Assembly (NCBI GenBank): GCA_948676835.1
Contig: CAPOZU010000006.1
Span: 32,689 to 96,688, forward strand
Direction: 5' to 3'
DNA from: an uncultured Clostridia bacterium
GTDB taxonomy: Bacteria > Bacillota > Clostridia > TANB77 > CAG-508
DNA: 64,000 nucleotides
This document shows, in pieces, positions 1 through 9,448 of the stretch. The position numbers and the translations under genes are program-made. The first letter of the stretch is position 1. Each line of letters begins with the position of its first letter. The notes beneath the pieces were generated by a model that made no database searches, was not told the origin of the DNA, and worked only from the letters and a program-made list of their open reading frames with translations.

Positions 1-957
1 ACAAGATTTGAAGACAATTCAGATGAAATGAATCAAATATTAGATAATTTAAAGAATCAATTAAAAGCTTTAGGAATGAATGAAAAAGCTGTAAATAGAT
101 TTTCTAATAAAATACATAAAGAAATTAGAAAAAATGCGATGAAAGGAAATCCAGAATCTATACAAAGTATAATGGAAAAGAATTTACAACAATATAATAG
201 TACAGCAGAAGGAAAAGCCCAACCAATTAACATGAGTAAAAATATGACATTATTAGATGATGCTATGAAACAAACAAGTCAATTTGAAAATAAAAAAGTT
301 ATATTTGATAACTTTCAACAAGCTACACAGGCAAGTGGAATTAGTGCAGATGCTTATTTAGATGAACTTGTTGGCAGTTTTAAATCAATGGATTCTTCTT
401 CATTTGCTAACCCAGGTTCTGAAAATGGAGGAAGAACAGATATAACAGATGATACAATAGCTACTGTAAAAGCAGAAAATGATGGTAAGGACGTTACTGA
501 TGTTACTGAAATAGCAAAGACGGAGTTAAAAGAAACAATTGAATCAACTATGAGTAAAATATCAGAAGATGTATTAGATGAATCTGAGAAAGAAAAAATA
601 AAATCTGAAATGATAAAAGACTTAGAAGGAAAAATAGAAACAGAAGTAAAAGCAAATATTGAAAAAATACAAAAAGATAGTAAAGATGAAGTAAAAAAAC
701 TTACAGACAAATTATTAAAAGATTTAGACGAATGTGAAAGACAAAGAAAAGAACTTGAGCAAAAACAGCAGGAATTAGAAGCTGGAACAAAAGTAATGGA
801 TAGTGCAGAAAGAATAGAGTTTGAGAAAAGTAAGATAAGAACTGAATATCAAATACAAACTCTTACACAACAAATAACATATGCAACAAATTATACTGCT
901 CCAACAAAAAAAGATGAAGGTCAAGTAGTTATTACAGAAAAATTAATAAGAAAATAA
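1..957 (+). CDS. Partial coiled-coil protein of a T4SS-like operon
   Basis: The frame is open from base 1, so the true start lies outside the window; the first ATG inside is at 28, but nothing resembling a ribosome site precedes it. The visible part is hydrophilic, Lys/Glu rich, with no membrane segment or signal peptide. A probable coiled coil spans roughly residues 155-280 of the part counted from position 28, with many Glu-Lys heptad-like stretches. Its stop codon overlaps the ribosome site region of the next gene, so it is operonic with the VirB6-like gene. I do not recognise a family. Position next to a VirB6-like protein suggests a cytoplasmic or scaffold partner of the same machine; that is inference. 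Confidence 0.6.
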   Translation, partial: TRFEDNSDEMNQILDNLKNQLKALGMNEKAVNRFSNKIHKEIRKNAMKGNPESIQSIMEKNLQQYNSTAEGKAQPINMSKNMTLLDDAMKQTSQFENKKVIFDNFQQATQASGISADAYLDELVGSFKSMDSSSFANPGSENGGRTDITDDTIATVKAENDGKDVTDVTEIAKTELKETIESTMSKISEDVLDESEKEKIKSEMIKDLEGKIETEVKANIEKIQKDSKDEVKKLTDKLLKDLDECERQRKELEQKQQELEAGTKVMDSAERIEFEKSKIRTEYQIQTLTQQITYATNYTAPTKKDEGQVVITEKLIRK

Positions 958-971
958 TGGAGGAAATAAGA

Positions 972-3768
972 TTGAAAAAAGTTATAAGTAAAATATTAAT
1001 AATTTTTATATTAATAACTTTATTGTTTGAATTTTCGTTTTCAAACAGTCTTATTTCCTATGCTTCAAATGACAATGACTATCATATATATGGATTATCA
1101 GATGAAGATATAAAAAATATATCTGGTTTGAGCACAGGTATAATATCAATTATTCTATGGATACCTAAATTTATAGTAACTGGTGCTACATGGCTTGTAA
1201 ATCAAGCTGTAAGTGGATTCGCATCAATGGAAAATACAGATGATCCTGGAACAATAACACCATATAAAGTATTTTTTACTGAATATGAAATATTAAAAAT
1301 AAATATTTTTGAAAACAGAGAAGGGTCTTTTTTAACACCTTTTAGAACAACAGTTGCAACATGGTATTATATGATGAGAATAATTGCTACAGCAATTTTA
1401 TTAGTAATATTAATTTATGTTGGTATTAGAATGGCTCTTGCATCTGTTGCAGATGATAAAGCCAAATATAAAAAGATGTTATTTGACTGGGTAATGCGGA
1501 CTTGCTTTAATATTTGTTATGCATTACATAGCTATATTTGTTATATATTGTAATGATGCAATAGTAAATGCAATTAAAATAGCATATGAAACAATTGGTG
1601 ATGGTGCTAACGCAGAAGAAACACTTGATGCGATATTCATGAAAGCACTTCTTGGAGGAGGACTAGTTGCAGATGCTGCAATGATTGTTTACATAGGAAT
1701 AGTTTTTCAAACAATATTCTATCTAATTGCTTATATAAATCGTATGCTTAAAGTGGCATTTTTAATAGTAATTTCTCCATTAATAACAGTAACATATTCA
1801 ATAGATAAAATGGGAGATGGAAAAGCTCAAGCATTAGATACATGGTTAAAAGAATATATATATACAATCCTAATACAACCGTTTCATTGTATAATATACT
1901 TTTCTTTTATAGGTGTTGCATTTACACTTATAAATGAAGGAGGATTTTTCGATGGTTCATTTAATCAACTTTCAGCAGGAATTTTAGCCATTTTATGTAT
2001 AAAATTTATAAATGACGGTGAAAAAATTGTTAGAAAAATCTTTGGATTCCAAGATGATAATAGCAAAACATCAATGGTTGCAGGTGCTATGATGGCTGTT
2101 GGTATGGCAAAAGCAACAACTAATATGATTTCAAAAGCAAAAACTGGAGTCCATAAAGCAAGAACATCTGCAGAAAAACTACATAAAGATTTTATGAAAG
2201 ACACAGGTCTTGAAAAAAGACTTAATGATCCAGATGCTATAAGGCTAAAACGAGAAAAAGCACTTGAAAAAGAAATGGATAAACGTGGTGGCGGATATGC
2301 AAGAGGAGTAAATGAATCAGATGCAGATTATGAAGCAAGACGAAAAAGTGCTCAAGATAGTATAGATGCAAGAAAGCAAAGAAGACAAGATGCAAAAAAC
2401 AAGATAAGTGGTGTTAGAAATAGAATTGGTAATTTTAGAAGAAATACAAGAGCAGGTCGTATTGCCGATTTTGCTGCAAGAAAAACTTTATCTACATCAG
2501 CTGCAATAATGGCATTTGCTGCAACTTATGCAACAGGAGATACAGATGCATTATCTGCAATTGGTTATGGGGCAGCTGCTGGTAAAGGTATGGATAAGGC
2601 ATTTGATACATCAGCAGGAAGAAATGATGCAGATGCTGCACAAAGCTATGCAGAAGCGTCAGAAGCTCAAAGAGAAAGTCTAGAGCAGAACATTGGAATA
2701 CTAGAAGATAATATAAAGAAACATGAAGAATCAATGGATAATTTTGATGAAGTTGAAGAAAAATGTAAAGAATTGGATGAATTAAAGAAACAACCAGATG
2801 ATAATCCAGAAAATCTAAAAAAAGCAGATGATGCAGATAAAGCTGCTGAAGCAGCAGAAGAAAAGGCAAGACAGGAAGAAGCGGCTGCTGCAAAAGCTTT
2901 AGAGAAAAAGAAATCAGGAAATTTATCTAAGAGAGAAAGAAATAGATTACAAGCAGAAGCAGATGCTCATAAACAAGAAGCAGCAAAACAAAAACAAATA
3001 GCAGAACAAAAAAGAAGAGAAGCAAATAATATAAGATCACAAAGCAAACAATTTAAAATGCAAGAACTACAAGATCAACTTGCAGAATTGGATCCAGATG
3101 GAACATTACAAAAATATGTAAATGCTAAAAAAACAAAAACTGACTTTGCAGCAGATATATTTAAAGAAAAACAACAACTTGCAGCAATGCAAAGAGAATT
3201 AAAAGATTTCTATACAGAAGCAAGTAGTAAAGCTAGAATTGATGCAATGAAGAATTCTGTAACAGATAAAGAGATAAAATCAAAAGCAAATGAGATAGAA
3301 AGATTAATTCAAGAACTTATTGCTGCACGTCATTTACTTGCAGTTACAGATGGTAGAGATATAAACAATGAAATTGTATCTTTAGACGATATGGAAACAG
3401 GATCAATGATAGCTAGTAATCTTACAAATGCTATAAATAGAGATTTTATTACACATTCTAATGCATCATCAATGGATTTAATTAGAGAATCTGGATTAGG
3501 TTTGCTATCTACAGATGAAGGTCATGGAGATGTTGAGAAACAAACTAGTCCATATATAGAAGGACTAATGAAACAATTAAATCTAGCTGTTTCACAACAA
3601 AAATATAATTATCGTGTTAGAGGAATTAGTCAAGCAGAAGAAATAAACAAAGCCATGGGAAGATCACAATCAGCATTTGATGCACGTTCTAAGAGTATGG
3701 CTATAACACAAATACAGCAAAATGGAAGAAGATATCAAAAGCAAAAAGAAAAAGAAGCACAAGGATAA
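972..3768 (+). CDS. VirB6/TrbL-like polytopic membrane protein, frame change at 1497
   Basis: Two open frames, 972-1553 and 1498-3768, together encode one protein of about 931 aa. I chose the TTG at 972 because GGAGG at 959-963 is correctly spaced for it; the ATG at 957 overlaps that site. The N-terminus is a signal/anchor (ILIIFILITLLFEF), followed by about six to seven hydrophobic segments up to residue ~335, as in VirB6/TrbL channel proteins of type IV secretion. A long charged Ala/Glu/Lys coiled-coil tail (~350-930) follows. The frame changes at the codon CGG 1497-1499: skipping the C gives DWVMGLALIFVMHYIAIF, an unbroken membrane segment. Zero frame stops after 19 codons. The two NTF2-like proteins downstream fit a secretion or conjugation-like machine. 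Family assignment is by topology, not by a diagnostic motif. Confidence 0.65.
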
Positions 3769-3800
3769 TTTTTATTTAATAAACGAAAGGAAAAATATTT

Positions 3801-4316
3801 ATGAGAATTAAAGATAGTAATAAGCATGCAATTATCATAATAGCTGGAATTCTTATTGTTGTAATCTTAGTTTTTCTTGATTTAAGAGGAAACAAAGGAA
3901 CAGATTATAGCAATTTAACACAAGAAGAAATTTCAGTAGCATTAGAAAAAGAAATTAATGATATGGAAATTAATACAGTAGCATCTCTAAACGAAAGAGA
4001 TAGAATAGAATATTATGTTGCTAAATTTGTAGAAGCAATTGAAGAAAAGGATTATGAAAAAGCATATGATATGTTGTATGATGATTTTAAAGAAAACTAT
4101 TTTCCAACATTAAGTAGTTTTGAAGAATATGCAGAATCAAAATTTTCAAAAGTTCTTTCTTTAGATCATACAAACTTTGAGAGAAATGGTGATTACTATA
4201 TTTTATGGATAACAATGTCTGATCCACTTAGTGGTAAAAATTCTGGTAAAGATATAAATTTTGTTGTTAGAGAAAATGCACTAAATGATTTTGATTTATC
4301 ATTTTCAGTTATATAA
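3801..4316 (+). CDS. Membrane-anchored NTF2-like protein
   Basis: A 171-residue protein with one N-terminal membrane anchor (about residues 10-28, rich in Ile/Val) and an extracytoplasmic domain. The part around residues 75-170 contains the pattern of a helix with KDYEKAYDMLYDDFK, typical of NTF2-like domains such as DUF4878 or the VirB8/TcpC fold used in conjugation machines. AAAGGAAAAA precedes the ATG. It follows the VirB6-like gene by 32 bases and precedes a second protein with a similar KAFNML motif, so both are probably periplasm-facing partners of the VirB6-like channel. The VirB8-like role is inference from fold-like pattern and context. Confidence 0.6.
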   Translation: MRIKDSNKHAIIIIAGILIVVILVFLDLRGNKGTDYSNLTQEEISVALEKEINDMEINTVASLNERDRIEYYVAKFVEAIEEKDYEKAYDMLYDDFKENYFPTLSSFEEYAESKFSKVLSLDHTNFERNGDYYILWITMSDPLSGKNSGKDINFVVRENALNDFDLSFSVI

Positions 4317-4333
4317 GAAAGGAAATTTAAACT

Positions 4334-5302
4334 ATGAATTTTATAGAATTTAGATTAAAATTTAGACGTTGGTTTAGAAAATATAGAAATTTAATATTAT
4401 TACTATTTTTAATTTGGCTTTCAATATTTTTAATAAATTATTTTTTAAAACATAAACCGATTGAAAAAGCGCCTACTACTACATATGAAGCTCATAAATC
4501 AGTTATAGATTCTACTTCTTCGGTTCCAAAATCGCTTCAAAACACAATAGAAGAGATGTTAGAAGAGTATATTGGATATTGCAATGAAGGAAACTATCAA
4601 AAAGCATTTAATATGCTATCTGAAGATTGTAGAAAATATGAATATAATAATAATGTAGAAAAGTTTATGGATCATGTTTTAGTAAAAATGCCAGTTCCAA
4701 AACACTATTCAATACAAGATTACTCAAACACAATGTATGATGGAAAAGATATCTATGTTTATGAAGTTAAATATACAGATGATCTTTTAGCAACAGGATT
4801 AACAAATAGTACATATGCATTTACTTCAGAAAAGATAGCTTTTTATAGAGAAGATAGTGAAGTATTAATGAATGTTGGCGAATATATTTATCATACAGAT
4901 GTAAAAAGTATTTCTGAAAACGAATATTTAAAAATAGATGTTATTGATAAAATGGTTAATTATGATTCAGAAGTTTATGAAGTAAAATTAACTAATAGAT
5001 CTAACTATACAGTAGTTGTTGCAGATGGAATTGAAACAGAGGAAGTTGTTCTTGTTTTGCCAAGTGAAACAAGAAATAGAACTTCAATATCAGATATAGT
5101 GTTAGAGCCACAGCAAAGTCAAACACTTAAATTTAAATTTACTAAATATGTAGATGATGGAGATAAATCTCAAAGCTTATTATTCTCATCAATTAGGGTT
5201 ATGGAAAAATATTCTGGAGTAGAGGATATCCCAACATCAACAATTCAGTCTGAAATAGATAATGCAATTTCTAAATTTAGTATGACTGTAGCTTTAAAAT
5301 AA
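4334..5302 (+). CDS. Membrane-anchored NTF2-like protein, longer paralogue
   Basis: A 322-residue protein: basic N-terminus (residues 1-18), one membrane segment (~19-38), then an NTF2-like region (~70-185) with the motif GNYQKAFNMLSEDC, echoing KDYEKAYDML in the preceding gene, and a beta-rich C-terminal domain (~195-320) that looks Ig/DUF4352-like (conserved turn VYEVKLTNRSNYTV). AAGGAAAT lies upstream of the ATG. It is the last gene before a terminator at 5315. Bidomain NTF2-like membrane proteins are typical of TcpC/VirB8-type parts of Gram-positive conjugation systems; here that is inference. Confidence 0.6.
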   Translation: MNFIEFRLKFRRWFRKYRNLILLLFLIWLSIFLINYFLKHKPIEKAPTTTYEAHKSVIDSTSSVPKSLQNTIEEMLEEYIGYCNEGNYQKAFNMLSEDCRKYEYNNNVEKFMDHVLVKMPVPKHYSIQDYSNTMYDGKDIYVYEVKYTDDLLATGLTNSTYAFTSEKIAFYREDSEVLMNVGEYIYHTDVKSISENEYLKIDVIDKMVNYDSEVYEVKLTNRSNYTVVVADGIETEEVVLVLPSETRNRTSISDIVLEPQQSQTLKFKFTKYVDDGDKSQSLLFSSIRVMEKYSGVEDIPTSTIQSEIDNAISKFSMTVALK

Positions 5303-5314
5303 AATTTATAAAGA

Positions 5315-5348
5315 AAGATTCTAATTGTTTAATTAGAATCTTTTTTGT
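5315..5348 (+). terminator. Rho-independent terminator of the T4SS-like operon
   Basis: Twelve-base-pair stem AAGATTCTAATT / AATTAGAATCTT with a GTTT loop, followed by a run of T, directly after the last operon gene. Confidence 0.9.
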
Positions 5349-5387
5349 GTTATAATGTGGAAAGTAAAAAATAAAGGATGTGAAGTT

Positions 5388-6089
5388 ATGTCTTATATAG
5401 AATTTAAAAATGTTGAAAAAATTTATAAAATGGGTGAAGTTACTATAAATGCTTTAAATAATACAAACTTTACTATTGAAAAAGGTGAACTTGTAGTAAT
5501 AGTTGGACCTAGCGGTGCTGGTAAAACTACTACATTAAATATTTTAGGTGGAATGGATACAGCATCTTCAGGAGAAGTTGTAGTTGACGGGAAAAGAATA
5601 GATAAATTGAAAAATAAAGATTTAATAAAGTATAGAAGAGAAGATATAGGATTTGTTTTTCAATTTTACAATTTAGTTCAAAATTTAACAGCTGTTGAGA
5701 ATGTTGAACTTGCTACTCAAATTTGCAAAGAATCTTTGAATCCAATAGAAGTATTAGAAAAAGTAGGTTTAAAAGATAGAATAAAAAATTTCCCTTCACA
5801 GCTTTCTGGTGGGGAACAACAAAGAGTAGCTATAGCAAGAGCTATAGCTAAAAATCCGAAATTATTATTATGTGATGAACCAACAGGTGCACTTGATTAT
5901 AATACAGGTAAGCAAATTTTAAAATTATTGCAAGATACCTGTAGAAAAGAAAATATGACGATTATTATAATTACTCATAATACAGCTATTGCACCTATGG
6001 CTGATAAAGTAATATATTTCAAAAACGGAACAACAGAAAGTATTAAAATAAATAATAATCCATTACCTATTGAAAATATAGAATGGTAA
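5388..6089 (+). CDS. ABC transporter ATP-binding protein (MacB/LolD type), orphan
   Basis: A 233-residue ATPase. Walker A is GPSGAGKTT near residue 40, the Q-loop is FVFQFYNLV, the signature is LSGGEQQRVAIARA, Walker B is LLLCDEPTGALD, and the switch His is in IIITHN. These, with the length, match the MacB/LolD/FtsE-like family that partners FtsX-type permeases. I start at 5388 (MSYIEF) because AAGGATG lies just upstream; an ATG at 5355 has no site. No permease gene follows: the next gene is on the other strand and the upstream genes belong to another operon. It must work with a permease elsewhere or be a leftover of a larger locus. Confidence 0.9.
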   Translation: MSYIEFKNVEKIYKMGEVTINALNNTNFTIEKGELVVIVGPSGAGKTTTLNILGGMDTASSGEVVVDGKRIDKLKNKDLIKYRREDIGFVFQFYNLVQNLTAVENVELATQICKESLNPIEVLEKVGLKDRIKNFPSQLSGGEQQRVAIARAIAKNPKLLLCDEPTGALDYNTGKQILKLLQDTCRKENMTIIIITHNTAIAPMADKVIYFKNGTTESIKINNNPLPIENIEW

Positions 6090-6092
6090 TTT

Positions 6093-6275
6093 CTATTTTT
6101 TTCTATTTTGATTTTTTAATTGACGTTTTTTGGCTTTTCTATTTTTTAAATACTCATAAACAAATCCACCTTCTACAAACCATCCTGCGCTACGTCCCCA
6201 AAAGGTAAAAAAGCCAAGAACAACAATTACTCCAACAACAATATTAACTATAACTTTAATCCAAAATTCATTCAT
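6093..6275 (-). CDS. Small single-pass membrane protein with basic tail
   Basis: About 60 residues: one long hydrophobic segment (roughly residues 5-25, IVNIVVGVIVVLGFFTF) and a very basic C-terminus (KNRKAKKRQLKNQNRKK). The start at 6275 is chosen because AAGGA lies about ten bases upstream; the ATG at 6293 is closer to nothing useful. It converges on the ABC gene with only three bases between stops. Function unknown; it could be a small membrane regulator. Codon composition is host-like. Confidence 0.5.
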   Translation of the reverse strand: MNEFWIKVIVNIVVGVIVVLGFFTFWGRSAGWFVEGGFVYEYLKNRKAKKRQLKNQNRKK

Positions 6276-6403
6276 AATTATATTTTCCTTCATATAAAAA
6301 TCTATAATTAAATTATATAGTTAATTATTATAAAAATCAATTATTGGATTTATAATTTTAATCTTGTGTAACCAAAATGTAACTCAAATTCCAGAAAAAA
6401 CTA

Positions 6404-6432
6404 TTGCTATAGACTTTTAAATAATATACAAT
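6404..6432 (+). promoter_or_regulatory. Sigma-A-type promoter for the wall-hydrolase gene
   Basis: TTGCTA (6404-6409), 17-base spacer, TACAAT (6427-6432), about 60 bases before the ATG at 6492. Confidence 0.55.
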
Positions 6433-6491
6433 ATTATTGGATAAATAAAATAGGATAAATAGATATTTTTTTAGGAAGGGAGGAAGTAAAT

Positions 6492-7814
6492 ATGAATCAA
6501 ATTAATAATAATTATGATGATAAATCACTTTCTGACCTTTTTAAAGAAGTAAAAGACATAAGATATGGACGAGCTAAACCAAAAGAAATCAAGGACCCTA
6601 GAGAAAATGTAAAATTCAATAGGATTTGTGTTGTAGATAAAAAGTTTAACATTTTCGGAGCTATAATAGGGCTTTTATTTGTTATTATGTTTTTTACATT
6701 AGTACATAGTAATAGCATATTTGCAACCTCAGAAGAAGAAAAAGTTGCAATTGCAGAATATGAGCAAAATCAATTTCCTATAGAAATGATGGAAATTATT
6801 TCTAATAATATTAGTTCATCAACAACAAAAGAAATAAAAACATCAGAAATTCAAATTCCTTATGAAACAACGTATGTTGATAATAACCAATTACCATTAA
6901 ATGAAGAGGTTATAATAGAAAATGGTAGAATAGGATATTTAGATCAAACTGTTATTAGAACTTATGAAAATGGCGAATTAATAAATGAAAATATAATTAG
7001 TGAGATAACTAAAACAGAAGCTGTAACAGAAGTAATTGAAAAGGGAACTTCAGAATTTTTGTATAATATGCAAGCACATATTGGAGATATATTATATACA
7101 TCTGATGTTGCAACAATGTATGAAAGTGCTGCTGAAGATGAAGAACATGTTGTATGTATGATATATCCATACATAGATATAAAAATTCTTTCAGTGAAAG
7201 AAGAATGGAGTTATGTAACTGTTGATGGATTAAATGGATATGTTAAAAATGATCTTATTACTTCATCAGCAATTTATCCAGAAGTTGTAGAGTTATGTAG
7301 AAAACAAAGAATTTTAGTTAGTGTAAATAGTGCTATGGCATTAAATAAACCAAGTGGGCTTACAAGAGATGATTTTATAAGAGTTCTTTCAAATAATGAA
7401 AAAGATAGAGAACATATAATAGAAAACTGCGCAGAGTATTTTTATCAGGCAGAGCAAAATTACAATATAAATGGATTATTTTTAGCATCAATAGGAATAC
7501 ATGAAAGCAATTGGGGAATGTCAAATATATCAAGACAAAAGAAAAATTTATTTGGATATGGATCATATGATTCTTCTCCATTTGCGTCATCATATACATT
7601 TGAGAGTTACCAATATGGTATAGATCTTGTTGCTAAAGTTTTAGCAAAATATTATTTAAATGAAGCAGGTACCCCAATATATGATGGTGAAACAGCTGTT
7701 GGAAGTTATTATAATGGCCCAACAGTGGCTGGAGTAAATATCAGATATGCAAGTGATACAAATTGGTCAAATAGAGTATATTCTATAATGGAATCTTTAT
7801 ATAAAGAATTATAA
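6492..7814 (+). CDS. Membrane-anchored G5/SH3 protein with glucosaminidase domain
   Basis: A 440-residue protein with a ~50-residue cytoplasmic head, one membrane segment (~53-75) and a wall-facing region. Residues ~115-195 look like a G5 domain (Thr/Val/Glu-rich strands with the IENGRIG turn). About 195-255 is an SH3-like part ending in WSYVTVDGLNGYVKNDLI. Residues ~295-440 form a lysozyme-like glucosaminidase domain (family 73 type), with ASIGIHESNWGMSN containing the catalytic-type Glu and the KKNLFGYGSYDSSP motif. Likely role: peptidoglycan remodelling at the cell surface. AGGGAGG is well placed before the ATG. The cytoplasmic head before the anchor is unusual for such hydrolases. Confidence 0.8.
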   Translation: MNQINNNYDDKSLSDLFKEVKDIRYGRAKPKEIKDPRENVKFNRICVVDKKFNIFGAIIGLLFVIMFFTLVHSNSIFATSEEEKVAIAEYEQNQFPIEMMEIISNNISSSTTKEIKTSEIQIPYETTYVDNNQLPLNEEVIIENGRIGYLDQTVIRTYENGELINENIISEITKTEAVTEVIEKGTSEFLYNMQAHIGDILYTSDVATMYESAAEDEEHVVCMIYPYIDIKILSVKEEWSYVTVDGLNGYVKNDLITSSAIYPEVVELCRKQRILVSVNSAMALNKPSGLTRDDFIRVLSNNEKDREHIIENCAEYFYQAEQNYNINGLFLASIGIHESNWGMSNISRQKKNLFGYGSYDSSPFASSYTFESYQYGIDLVAKVLAKYYLNEAGTPIYDGETAVGSYYNGPTVAGVNIRYASDTNWSNRVYSIMESLYKEL

Positions 7815-7837
7815 AATGAAAAGGAATGTGTAAAAGT

Positions 7838-8674
7838 TTGAAAAAAAGAAAATCTTTGGATATTAAGCTAATTATTTTAGCTGATTTAATATTAATGATT
7901 ACTGTATTTTTTGCATATAAGCAAATTTTTGTAGTAGAAAAGCGAAAAGCAGTGTATGCTGATGCGTCAGAGAAATTTGTTGAAGAAAATAAACAACCTG
8001 TTTTTAAAATAGGAAAGATTATTTTATATAGCAGTGCAAATGCAGTAGACAATAGCGATGGACAATTAAAAAGTATTGACATCAGCCAATTTACAGATAT
8101 GGAAATCTATATAGATAATACTAAAAAAAGTCAGGCAATTACTGCTGAAAATACATTAAACGAAATGTATATAGATAATATAAAATTTTCTACTAATTCG
8201 AGTGATGGAACAAAGTCTTTTAATTACAAAAATCCATTTGATTGTGGAAAATATATTGAATTAGAGAATTACAGAGATGATGGAATATTATTTAAAATTA
8301 CAAATACTAATGAAAAAGATTCGTCTTCAGATTATAATGATAATATTTTTTATACTGATTGTACAAATCCTATATCTTTGGGGTTTGTTAATAAAGATAT
8401 ATTAAAAGGGTGCGAAGTAAATAGTACAAATGGTTCGATTACCTTTGATGGTAGTATTTTAAGAAGTGCAAATGTGGATTTAAAACAAATATCACCTACT
8501 ATTTCATTTACAATCCATTTAACTAATAATTATAATGAAAAGTTCACTTGCAATTTAAGCTTGGATATAGATTTATCAGCAAGTGATGGTGGAATTTATA
8601 ATGGATATGTAATGAAAGTTTTAAACACAGAAGATACAAAATATAATTTTATAAAGGTTTCAGACTCAAAATAG
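7838..8674 (+). CDS. Anchored surface protein, paralogue of the protein at 19298
   Basis: About 278 residues from the TTG at 7838, preferred because AAGGA at 7821-7825 abuts the ATG at 7826 and is better spaced for TTG. One N-terminal anchor (IILADLILMITVFFAY) is followed by a beta-rich extracytoplasmic domain. Lines such as KSIDISQFTDMEIYIDNT match DISQVNDVYMYIDKTQ in the protein at 19298, and both end in a similar SITFDGSILRSANVDLKQI-like segment, so they are paralogues. No known domain is recognised. The stop codon lies inside a terminator hairpin. Confidence 0.65.
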   Translation: MKKRKSLDIKLIILADLILMITVFFAYKQIFVVEKRKAVYADASEKFVEENKQPVFKIGKIILYSSANAVDNSDGQLKSIDISQFTDMEIYIDNTKKSQAITAENTLNEMYIDNIKFSTNSSDGTKSFNYKNPFDCGKYIELENYRDDGILFKITNTNEKDSSSDYNDNIFYTDCTNPISLGFVNKDILKGCEVNSTNGSITFDGSILRSANVDLKQISPTISFTIHLTNNYNEKFTCNLSLDIDLSASDGGIYNGYVMKVLNTEDTKYNFIKVSDSK

Positions 8675-8689
8675 TCTGGAACTTTTTTT
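8657..8689 (+). terminator. Rho-independent terminator overlapping the stop codon
   Basis: GTTTCAGACT / AGTCTGGAAC ten-pair stem followed by seven T. The TAG stop at 8672-8674 overlaps the loop and the first base pairs of the 3' arm. Confidence 0.85.
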
Positions 8690-8728
8690 GCGAGAAAAAT
8701 AAGTTTTTTATATTTGGGTTTACATAAC

Positions 8729-8757
8729 TTGAAAAAAGAATCTAAATATGGTAAAAT
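8729..8757 (+). promoter_or_regulatory. Promoter of the foreign two-gene cassette
   Basis: TTGAAA (8729-8734), 17-base spacer, TAAAAT (8752-8757), 32 bases before the ATG at 8790. Confidence 0.6.
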
Positions 8758-8789
8758 AATATATAGCAAAAAAACAGGAGGAAAAACGT

Positions 8790-9401
8790 ATGAAACGGGA
8801 AACGAATGACGTAACTTTAAACAACGTATTTCAGGAGGTAAGGGTAAGTACTCTTTCCGAAAATGATGACATTTTCTGTTATACGCCTAAATCTGAGGAG
8901 GAGGCGGAAATAAAAGAAAACATCATTAAAGCAATAAAATCAAAGATTCCGGATTTCAAGTCACAAGTAGAACAGCCCTGTTTGGGGAAAGACGGCGAAC
9001 TATGTTACACTGCTGGAGGTACAACATATGGACATAATATTGTCTGGTGGACTATTAAAGCAGAAAATGTATGGCCCGAGAGAAAAAGCAGGATAGGAAG
9101 TCCTGAGCAAAGATTTGCCTTTTTAGGTTATCTAATTAAAGAGCTCCATGAAAAGTACGATTATACAGTGGAAGAAGCATGGGATGCTGTATGTACAAGT
9201 ACTGAAAATTTGAAAAAATACAATGGAGTATGGAAAGATTTAGATTCAATTCAGATAACATTAAAAGGCGTAAGTGATGCTATACTGTTTGGAGGTTCTG
9301 GAAGACCAATTGCTTCATTTGGAGAAGCAGGTTGGTGGACTGCATTTGAGGGTTTCAGTATGGCTAGAGCCTGGATTGTATGTGACTGTGATGAAGAATA
9401 A
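8790..9401 (+). CDS. Unknown 203-aa protein of a foreign cassette
   Basis: Start supported by AGGAGG at 8777. The protein has no signal peptide or membrane segment. It is rich in Trp in two blocks (HNIVWWTIKAENVWPE near residue 80 and GEAGWWTAFEGF near 185) and ends in CDCDEE. I do not recognise it. Composition differs from neighbours: codons such as CGG, CCG and GGC occur, and overall GC is visibly higher. It has its own promoter and shares a terminator with the following DUF4097-like gene, so the pair is one transcription unit. Codon 3 is CGG, read as Arg without a frame change. Confidence 0.75.
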   Translation: MKRETNDVTLNNVFQEVRVSTLSENDDIFCYTPKSEEEAEIKENIIKAIKSKIPDFKSQVEQPCLGKDGELCYTAGGTTYGHNIVWWTIKAENVWPERKSRIGSPEQRFAFLGYLIKELHEKYDYTVEEAWDAVCTSTENLKKYNGVWKDLDSIQITLKGVSDAILFGGSGRPIASFGEAGWWTAFEGFSMARAWIVCDCDEE

Positions 9402-9448
9402 TCTCCAATATGTAACTAAAAACTTCAACAACAAATAGGAGGAAAAAC

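Noticed and set aside
2492..2893. Antisense open frame rich in Leu/His
   Set aside because: A shadow of the coiled-coil region of the virB6-like gene caused by skewed codon use; no ribosome site. The same applies to similar antisense frames inside the glucan synthase and other genes.
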